In this document: positions 1 to 6,353 of the stretch, one piece after another
Layout: the number at the start of each line of letters is the position of its first letter
How positions within the stretch are numbered: position 1 is the stretch's first letter
From: Amylibacter sp.
GTDB lineage: Bacteria; Pseudomonadota; Alphaproteobacteria; Rhodobacterales; Rhodobacteraceae
Reading direction: 5' to 3'
Assembly: GCA_030625465.1 (NCBI GenBank)
Contig: DAOUQS010000124.1
Location: 1 to 6,353 of the forward strand
DNA length: 6,353 bases
Position numbers and translations under genes: made by a program
Notes under the pieces: generated by a model
The model's database searches: none
Told to the model about the DNA's origin: nothing
Seen by the model: only the letters and a program-made list of their open reading frames with translations

Positions 1-1204
1 CGATCTGACCATGGACGAAATGATCGTGCGCATCCACGACACGGTTAGCCATGCACGCAACCTGTGCGACAATATCCAGTGGTCACCGATGGATGCGACC
101 CGCACGGAAACCGATTACCTGTGCCGCACGGTGGAAACCGCGATCAAGGCGGGTGCAACCACCATCAATATTCCCGATACCGTGGGCTATACCGCACCAC
201 GCGAAAGCGCCGGCATTATCCGGATGCTGATTGAACGGGTGCCGGGTGCCGACACGGTTATTTTTGCAACCCATTGTCACAATGATCTGGGCATGGCGAC
301 CGCAAACGCGCTGGCCGCTGTCGAAGGTGGTGCGCGCCAGATCGAATGCACTATCAACGGTTTGGGCGAACGCGCCGGCAACACCGCACTGGAAGAGGTC
401 GTGATGGCGATGCGCGTGCGCAATGACATCATGCCATACACCACCAAGATCGACACCACCAAGCTGATCAATCTTAGCCGCCGCGTGGCAACCGTTTCGG
501 GCTTTGCTGTGCAAAACAACAAAGCGATTGTCGGCAAAAACGCTTTTGCCCACGAAAGCGGTATCCACCAGGACGGCATGCTGAAATCGGCCGATACGTT
601 CGAGATTATGCGCCCCGAGGATGTGGGTCTGAAAGAAACCAATCTGGTCATGGGCAAGCATTCGGGGCGTGCGGCATTGCGTTCAAAACTGGCTGATCTG
701 GGCTATGAAATGGGCGACAACCAGTTGAAAGACGTGTTTGTCCGTTTCAAGGCGCTGGCCGATCGTAAAAAGGAAGTTTACGATGATGATCTGATCGCTC
801 TGGTGTCCGATGAAGGCACCCATCAGGCCTATGATTATCTGCAGGTCAAATTCCTGCGGGTGATTTGTGGTACCGAAGCCCCGCAATCTGCTGATTTGAC
901 GCTAAGCATTGACGGCACTGACCATCAGGTCACCGCAACAGGTGACGGGCCGGTCGACGCGGTTTTCAATGCGGTCAAAGCCTTGTTCCCGCATGACGCG
1001 CGGCTTCAGGTGTATCAGGTTCATGCAGTGACCGAGGGCACAGATGCCCAGGCCACAGTTAGCGTGCGCATGGAAGAAAACGGTAAAATCGTGAACGGGC
1101 AATCTGCGGATACCGATACGGTTGTGGCCTCGGCCAAGGCCTATGTGAATGCATTGAACCGGCTGATGGTGCGGCGCGAAAAAACCGCGCCTGCCCCGGA
1201 ATAG
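1..1204 (+). CDS. leuA: 2-isopropylmalate synthase, 5'-truncated by window edge
   Basis: This enzyme condenses acetyl-CoA with 2-oxoisovalerate to give 2-isopropylmalate, the first committed step of leucine biosynthesis in the cytoplasm. The frame is open from base 2 (codons gat ctg acc) through the ATG at 11, so that ATG is internal and the true start lies upstream. About 400 codons are visible; E. coli-type LeuA has roughly 520, so about 110-120 N-terminal residues, including the first metal-binding and catalytic residues, are missing. Visible landmarks are ATTINIPDTVGY, the metal-ligand segment THCHND (about 269-286), the family signature NGLGERAGN (356-382) and AHESGIHQDG (about 550-580). 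The C-terminal LeuA dimer/regulatory domain, which binds leucine for feedback inhibition in this family, spans about 835-1170. Translation ends at TAG 1202-1204, followed by a hairpin terminator, so leuA appears to be transcribed separately from the downstream mre operon. Homocitrate synthase is a distant alternative, but the match to LeuA is close throughout. Confidence 0.96.
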   Translation, partial: DLTMDEMIVRIHDTVSHARNLCDNIQWSPMDATRTETDYLCRTVETAIKAGATTINIPDTVGYTAPRESAGIIRMLIERVPGADTVIFATHCHNDLGMATANALAAVEGGARQIECTINGLGERAGNTALEEVVMAMRVRNDIMPYTTKIDTTKLINLSRRVATVSGFAVQNNKAIVGKNAFAHESGIHQDGMLKSADTFEIMRPEDVGLKETNLVMGKHSGRAALRSKLADLGYEMGDNQLKDVFVRFKALADRKKEVYDDDLIALVSDEGTHQAYDYLQVKFLRVICGTEAPQSADLTLSIDGTDHQVTATGDGPVDAVFNAVKALFPHDARLQVYQVHAVTEGTDAQATVSVRMEENGKIVNGQSADTDTVVASAKAYVNALNRLMVRREKTAPAPE

Positions 1205-1226
1205 CGTTCAATATCCGGCTATAATT

Positions 1227-1266
1227 ACAAATGACCGCCGGCATGCCTTGGCGGTCGTTTTGTATT
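1227..1266 (+). terminator. Probable intrinsic terminator of leuA
   Basis: A perfect 7-bp GC-rich stem, GACCGCC (1233-1239) and GGCGGTC (1250-1256), encloses a 10-nt loop. The stem can extend outward by a T-G wobble and three A-T pairs (AAA 1229-1231 with TTT 1258-1260). It is followed at once by the T-rich run GTTTTGTATTATTT. It sits 28 bp after the leuA stop and ahead of the candidate mreB promoter, as expected for a leuA terminator. The U-tract is interrupted by G, so read-through is possible. Confidence 0.75.
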
Positions 1267-1344
1267 ATTTCAATATTATTGGGCTAAACTTCGCCTAAAT
1301 CCGTTAATTATCGGATATCTAACACGTTTCGTAGCTTATAACCC

Positions 1345-1363
1345 TTTACCTGCAAGCCAATCG

Positions 1364-1374
<11 letters not shown>
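1345..1374 (+). promoter_or_regulatory. Candidate sigma-70-type promoter for the mre operon
   Basis: A -35-like TTTACC (1345-1350) is separated by 18 bp from a -10-like TATAAG (1369-1374, one mismatch to TATAAT). Initiation near 1381 would give a leader of about 50 nt before the mreB start. The stretch lies in the AT-rich gap after the leuA terminator, the only non-coding space before five closely packed genes. The -35 is weak, and other AT-rich hexamers (for example TTATAA at 1336-1341) could serve instead, so this is a prediction from pattern alone. Confidence 0.45.
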
Positions 1375-2470
<1,096 letters not shown>

Positions 2471-2487
2471 TTTCAGCGGTCATTCCC

Positions 2488-2491
2488 AAGG
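2488..2491 (+). promoter_or_regulatory. mreC ribosome binding site
   Basis: AAGG lies 8 nt before ATG 2500 in the 29-bp mreB-mreC gap. No terminator or separate promoter is visible in this gap, so the two genes are probably cotranscribed. Confidence 0.6.
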
Positions 2492-2499
2492 TGTAGGAT

Positions 2500-3405
2500 A
2501 TGGCGGAACATAAAACAGAAGATCATGGTTTTGGGCGATCCATTCGCCGTGTCCTGTTCGGGCTGACGCTTTTTTTCCTGTTCCTGTTTTTCCTGTTTTG
2601 GCGCATTGATAATCCGCGTGCGGAACAAATGCGGGTCTCGATACTGGACAAGGCCATTCCGAACATGGAATGGGCGATGGCCCCGATCACACGGATTTCG
2701 CGGATCGTCGATGATTTTCAATCATACGGGCGTATTTACGAGCAAAATCAGGAATTACGCCGCGAGTTACAGCAGATGAAGGCATGGCGCGAAGCAGCCA
2801 TTCAGCTGGAGCAGGAAAAAGCCCGATTGCTGGATTTGAACAAGGTGAAACTACCGCCGAAATTATCCTTTATATCGGGCATCGTTCTAACCGACAGCGG
2901 CAGCCCGTTTCGGCAATCCGCACTGATCAACCTTGGTCGGCATGACGGAATTGTGGATGGCTGGGCCGCAATGGACGGTCTGGGCCTGCTTGGTCGCATA
3001 TCGGGTGTGGGTGAAAACTCGTCCCGTGTGATTTTCCTGATCGACAGTAACAGTCAGGTGCCTGTTACCATCAAACCGTCCAATCAAAAGGCGATATTAA
3101 GTGGCAATAATACATTATTGCCAACCTTGGACTTCATTGAAAACTCTGATTTGATCCAGCCCGGGGATCGTATTGTTACATCGGGTGATGGCGGGGTATT
3201 TCCGCCTGATCTACTGGTCGGGCAAGCGGTTTTAACCTCGGATAAACGGTTCCACGCACGTCTGGCCGCTGACTATAAGCAACTGGAATTTATGCGGATT
3301 ATCCGCTATTCCAACGTGTTTCCAATCGCAGATCCCGATCAACTGGTCGGCCCGCTGCTGTCAATTGATGACCCCGTCGACCAGTCGCAAGGTGCGGACC
3401 AATGA
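2500..3405 (+). CDS. mreC: Rod shape-determining protein MreC
   Basis: MreC is a bitopic inner-membrane protein whose periplasmic part self-associates and binds and activates PBP2 within the elongasome. The 301-residue protein has the family's layout. A short cytoplasmic N-terminus with a basic patch (RSIRR, about 13-17) precedes one transmembrane helix at about 18-34, unusually rich in Phe and Leu. A periplasmic linker follows, then a coiled coil at about 78-115 (EQNQELRRELQQMK and EQEKARLLDL). The paired beta domains span about 123-286, with typical MreC wording such as INLGRHDGIVDGW, ISGVGENSSRV and LIDSNSQVPV. Length is within the usual 270-370 range. The start is ATG 2500 with AAGG 8 nt upstream. 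Its TGA stop overlaps the mreD start (ATGA 3402-3405), implying translational coupling. The short polar C-terminal tail has no recognised function. Confidence 0.97.
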   Translation: MAEHKTEDHGFGRSIRRVLFGLTLFFLFLFFLFWRIDNPRAEQMRVSILDKAIPNMEWAMAPITRISRIVDDFQSYGRIYEQNQELRRELQQMKAWREAAIQLEQEKARLLDLNKVKLPPKLSFISGIVLTDSGSPFRQSALINLGRHDGIVDGWAAMDGLGLLGRISGVGENSSRVIFLIDSNSQVPVTIKPSNQKAILSGNNTLLPTLDFIENSDLIQPGDRIVTSGDGGVFPPDLLVGQAVLTSDKRFHARLAADYKQLEFMRIIRYSNVFPIADPDQLVGPLLSIDDPVDQSQGADQ

Positions 3406-3941
3406 AAAGCCATAAGCTACATCAGACATGGCTGCACAAACTGGCATTAGTATTATTTGCCGCATTGGTGGCGTTTTACAATCTGATCCCGTTCACACTT
3501 GCGCCAACGGCCTATCCTTCACCCGACATCCTGTTTTGCGTTATCAGTGTTTTGACAATCAGACGCCCGGAAATTGTGCCGTTCTGGATCATCGCGCTTA
3601 TCTATTTCGGATTTGATATATTCTTGATGAAACCGTTTGGATTGTGGACTGCCTGCATGTTGGTCGCCACGGAAATCATGCGCGCCAACAGGGATGCATT
3701 TCGCGAAAACCTGTTTCTTTACGAATGGTTTTACGCCTCTTTGATCTTCTTTCTGGCCCTTATGGCCAACCGGTTTCTTCTGGCGGTTTCATTCACCCCG
3801 ACCCCGCCGATCCTGGCCCTGTTCTGGGAGTTTTTATTCACAACACTATGTTATCCGATTGTCCTGTTTATCATAACCTACATCTTGCGCATCAACAAAC
3901 CCGCATTGGGTGCGTTTGGCTACAAGGGTCATAAGCTATGA
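3402..3941 (+). CDS. mreD: Rod shape-determining membrane protein MreD
   Basis: MreD is a small polytopic inner-membrane protein of the elongasome that works with MreC and modulates its activation of PBP2. It has 179 residues, slightly longer than E. coli MreD (about 162). It is strongly hydrophobic, with five or six probable transmembrane helices at about 13-29, 40-53, 58-75, 79-93, 105-130 and 136-162. The sequence PSPDILFCVISVLTIRRPE, followed by a helix ending FDIFLMKPFGLWT, resembles the alphaproteobacterial MreD core; primary conservation in this family is low, so position in the operon is part of the evidence. The start ATG overlaps the mreC stop by ATGA, with AAGG at 3389-3392 nine bases upstream. 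Its own stop overlaps the mrdA start in the same way (3938-3941). The C-terminal tail (about 163-179) is basic and probably cytoplasmic. Confidence 0.92.
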   Translation: MKSHKLHQTWLHKLALVLFAALVAFYNLIPFTLAPTAYPSPDILFCVISVLTIRRPEIVPFWIIALIYFGFDIFLMKPFGLWTACMLVATEIMRANRDAFRENLFLYEWFYASLIFFLALMANRFLLAVSFTPTPPILALFWEFLFTTLCYPIVLFIITYILRINKPALGAFGYKGHKL

Positions 3942-5863
3942 GGGTTTCGGGGGACGACAAGAAGAAAAACAAAGGTCTGTCACGGCGCGCACTTATCTTA
4001 ATGGGTGGTCAGATTGCCTTTATGGGCCTTCTTGGGTTTCGGATGCGTCAACTGGGCGTTAACCAGTCGGAACAGTTTCGGTTGCTGGCGGAAGAGAACC
4101 GTATCAACCTGCAACTGGTGCCGCCAACACGCGGTGTGATTTATGACCGCAAGGGGCGCCCTGTTGCAACAAATGTGCCACTTTACCGTATCCAGCTGGT
4201 ACGCGAACAGGCGATTGATCCCGCAGGCGTGTTGCAAAAACTGGCCGGGATTATCCCTATTTCCGACACGGAAATTGAAGATGTGCTGGAAAATATGGCG
4301 AAGCGCAGATCATGGGTCCCTGTCACGGTTGTTGAAAACATCACATGGGAACAGGTTGCCGCCGTTGCCGCCAACGCGCCGTCCCTGCCCGGCATCTCGC
4401 CCACGGTCGGTTCCTACCGAAGCTACCCGATGCCCGAAGCGTTTTGCCATATTGTCGGTTATGTCGGGCCGGTTAGTGATTATGATCTGGGCAAGCTGGA
4501 CGTTATCGACCCATTATTGCATTTACCGCGTTTCCAGATCGGCAAAAACGGCATTGAATCCCGTGTCGAACTTGATTTGCGCGGCAAAGCCGAGATCAAA
4601 CGGATCGAGGTCAATGCCGTCGGGCGCGTGATGCGCGAAATAGACAGCAAACAAGGTGATCCGGGAAAGAACCTGCAACTGACCATTGACGCGGAATTGC
4701 AGAATATAGCGCTGAACCGCATCAGTCAGGAAAGTGCCGCTGTTGTGATGATGGATATCCGCAACGGCGATCTTCTGACACTGGCATCGTCCCCGACGTT
4801 CGACCCCAACAAGTTTGTTACCGGCATTTCCGTACCTGACTGGAAAGCCCTGAACGAAAACGAATACCGCCCGCTTTCCAACAAGGCCGTATCGGGCACT
4901 TATCCGCCCGGATCTACCTATAAAATGGTTGTTGCGCTGGCCGCGTTAGAGGCAGGTGTAATCGATGCCGATGAACAGGTGAATTGCCGGGGCAGCGTGA
5001 CTGTATCAGGCAGCAAGTTCCATTGCTGGCGCAGGGGTGGCCACGGAAAAGTTGATCTTGTACGCTCTTTGCGCGAATCTTGTGATGTGTATTATTACGA
5101 ACTGGCCCAACGGACCGGCATCGAGAACATCTCGGCTATGGCGCGCAAACTGGGCTTTGGAACACGCCACGATTTACCGCTTTCGGCGATAAGCGAAGGC
5201 TTGGCCCCGACCAAGGACTGGAAGCTTCGGGTCAAGGGCAAAAACTGGGTTATCGGCGACTCGTTGAATGTCGGTATCGGGCAAGGCTACACTTTGACCT
5301 CGCCCTTGCAACTTGCGATTATGGCGGCGCGCATTGCGGGCGGCAACGCGATTGAACCGCGCGTACTCAATACGGTTGGGGATGCATTAATGCCGGTAAA
5401 AGGCAACAAACCACTGGATATCAATCCCGAACATCTGGCACTGGTGCGCCGTGGCATGTTTGAAGTGGTCAACAGCGGGCGCGGCACGGCGCGTGGCTCT
5501 AAAATCAGAACCAAAGGTATGGAAATGGCCGGCAAAACCGGCACAAGCCAAGTGCGCCGGATTACCAAAGAAGAACGTGCAAAGGGTGTCACCCGAAACG
5601 AAGACCTGCCGTGGAACCGCCGTGATCACGCATTGTTTGTGGCATTTGCACCCTATGATAATCCGCAATACGCCCTTTCGGTTATTGTGGAACATGGCGG
5701 CGGCGGCTCACGGGCGGCAGCGCCTATCGCGCGCGACATTATGCTGGCCGCCCTTGAACGGGAAAAAACCGGATACGGCAAACTTCCATCACAAAAAAGA
5801 CGCACCGGTGATCCTGATGAAAAAGCACCGCGTACGCGCACAAAACCGCGTGACCGCGCATGA
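3938..5863 (+). CDS. mrdA: Penicillin-binding protein 2, elongasome transpeptidase
   Basis: PBP2 is the class B (monofunctional) D,D-transpeptidase that crosslinks peptidoglycan during side-wall growth. It partners RodA and is activated by MreC. The protein has 641 residues, close to the 630-650 norm. It has a Lys/Arg-rich cytoplasmic N-terminus, one membrane anchor at about 18-34, and a pedestal domain beginning with AEENRINLQL and PTRGVIYDRKG (about 51-74). The transpeptidase domain (about 265-620) keeps all three active-site motifs: STYK with catalytic Ser326, SCD at 381-383 (the SxN/SxD motif) and KTG at 533-535. Cys350, Cys363, His369 and Cys382 lie close together in sequence before and at the second motif and may form a metal site. 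The tail after about residue 610 is basic and low in complexity. AAGGG (3924-3928) precedes the start by 9 nt; the start overlaps the mreD stop, and the stop overlaps the rodA start. The divisome relative FtsI is less likely given these neighbours and motifs. Confidence 0.97.
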   Translation: MRVSGDDKKKNKGLSRRALILMGGQIAFMGLLGFRMRQLGVNQSEQFRLLAEENRINLQLVPPTRGVIYDRKGRPVATNVPLYRIQLVREQAIDPAGVLQKLAGIIPISDTEIEDVLENMAKRRSWVPVTVVENITWEQVAAVAANAPSLPGISPTVGSYRSYPMPEAFCHIVGYVGPVSDYDLGKLDVIDPLLHLPRFQIGKNGIESRVELDLRGKAEIKRIEVNAVGRVMREIDSKQGDPGKNLQLTIDAELQNIALNRISQESAAVVMMDIRNGDLLTLASSPTFDPNKFVTGISVPDWKALNENEYRPLSNKAVSGTYPPGSTYKMVVALAALEAGVIDADEQVNCRGSVTVSGSKFHCWRRGGHGKVDLVRSLRESCDVYYYELAQRTGIENISAMARKLGFGTRHDLPLSAISEGLAPTKDWKLRVKGKNWVIGDSLNVGIGQGYTLTSPLQLAIMAARIAGGNAIEPRVLNTVGDALMPVKGNKPLDINPEHLALVRRGMFEVVNSGRGTARGSKIRTKGMEMAGKTGTSQVRRITKEERAKGVTRNEDLPWNRRDHALFVAFAPYDNPQYALSVIVEHGGGGSRAAAPIARDIMLAALEREKTGYGKLPSQKRRTGDPDEKAPRTRTKPRDRA

Positions 5864-6353
5864 GTTTTTATGACAGACAACCCGGGGATTTACCCACAGG
5901 CTTTGGCAAGGTGCTGGCCTACAACTGGGCTTTGACCCTGCTGATCATCGCGGCAAGCTCGATCGGTTTTCTGATGCTGTTTTCCGTCGCGGACGGCGAT
6001 ATAGACCGCTGGGCACAACCGCAAATGATACGGTTTGCGCTTGGCATGACCTTGATGACCATAATGGCGTTCATCCCGATCAGCACATATCGCAGCCTAT
6101 CCTTTTTCGCATACCTGTTCGCGCTAGCATTGCTTGTCGTGGTGGAATTTGTCGGGGAAACCAGTAAGGGATCACAACGCTGGATCGACCTGGGCTTTAT
6201 GCGCCTGCAACCCTCCGAGGTTATGAAAATCGCTTTGGTGATGGTGTTGGCATTGTACTATTCATGGCTGGATCGCAAACGCGTATCCCAATTCAGATGG
6301 GTGCTGCCACCCCTGATATTGACTTTAATTCCGATGGCACTGGTTTTACGCCA
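5860..6353 (+). CDS. rodA: Peptidoglycan glycosyltransferase RodA, 3'-truncated by window edge
   Basis: RodA is a SEDS-family polytopic membrane enzyme that polymerises lipid II into glycan strands and forms the elongasome synthase with PBP2. Translating from ATG 5860 gives 164 open codons to the window end, starting MSFYDRQPGD; the family is about 370-385 residues, so under half is present. Five probable transmembrane helices are visible at about 21-43, 56-74, 79-98, 121-137 and 147-163. Between helices three and four lies the SEDS hallmark GSQRWIDLGFMRLQPSE (about 104-120), where Arg, Trp and the QPSE element are typical of RodA/FtsW. The catalytic Asp of the large periplasmic loop falls beyond the window. 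The start overlaps the mrdA stop as ATGA (5860-5863), and no clear Shine-Dalgarno precedes it, so initiation probably depends on coupling to mrdA. FtsW is the alternative, but the location next to mrdA favours RodA (also called mrdB). Confidence 0.95.
   Translation, partial: MSFYDRQPGDLPTGFGKVLAYNWALTLLIIAASSIGFLMLFSVADGDIDRWAQPQMIRFALGMTLMTIMAFIPISTYRSLSFFAYLFALALLVVVEFVGETSKGSQRWIDLGFMRLQPSEVMKIALVMVLALYYSWLDRKRVSQFRWVLPPLILTLIPMALVLR

Noticed and set aside
83..661. 192-codon open frame on the minus strand opposite leuA
   Set aside because: It lies wholly inside a strongly conserved leuA, its protein resembles no family I recognise, and its composition is that of a shadow frame.
3411..3938. 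CATAAGCTA present at both ends of mreD (3411-3419 and 3930-3938)
   Set aside because: A nine-base match encoding HKL near each terminus. It has no target-duplication context or mobile gene, and the enclosed gene is a core operon member, so chance is the simplest reading.
4143..4631. 162-codon + strand open frame inside mrdA
   Set aside because: It is out of frame with the clearly conserved PBP2 pedestal region and has no ribosome binding site or recognisable domain.
5870..5872. ATG at 5870 as an alternative rodA start
   Set aside because: It is out of frame with the RodA protein; the ATG at 5860 is in frame and gives a typical N-terminus.

Overview
The window is a chromosomal housekeeping region from a bacterium that is most likely an alphaproteobacterium. 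The MreB, MreC, MreD, PBP2 and RodA sequences read like alphaproteobacterial versions, base composition is moderate in GC, and GANTC sites (the CcrM methylation motif of that class) are scarce overall. A Rhodospirillales-type marine or aquatic lineage would fit the leuA-then-mre gene order. That finer placement is recalled synteny and remains an inference.

Layout, all on the + strand: (1) 1-1204, the C-terminal three-quarters or so of leuA (2-isopropylmalate synthase, leucine biosynthesis), cut by the left edge. (2) 1205-1429, an AT-rich intergenic region holding a probable intrinsic terminator for leuA, a candidate sigma-70-type promoter, three GANTC sites within 49 bp, and the mreB ribosome binding site. 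(3) 1430-6353, the rod-shape operon mreB - mreC - mreD - mrdA (PBP2) - rodA, with rodA cut by the right edge. RodA has no stop in the window, but its frame is open and clearly recognisable.

The five operon genes encode the elongasome (Rod complex). MreB filaments lie under the membrane, MreC and MreD link them to the periplasm, RodA polymerises glycan strands from lipid II, and PBP2 crosslinks them. The last three junctions (mreC/mreD, mreD/mrdA, mrdA/rodA) are each a 4-bp ATGA overlap, which suggests translational coupling and near-equal output. The mreB/mreC junction is a 29-bp gap.

I see no mobile element, CRISPR array, tRNA or rRNA, phage gene, or unfamiliar gene. This is not an undescribed system. 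The most useful observation is the clustering of three of only seven GANTC sites directly at the putative mreB promoter, which suggests methylation-linked (CcrM/GcrA) cell-cycle control of the elongasome operon. A second is a Cys/Cys/His/Cys set near the PBP2 active site that could bind zinc.
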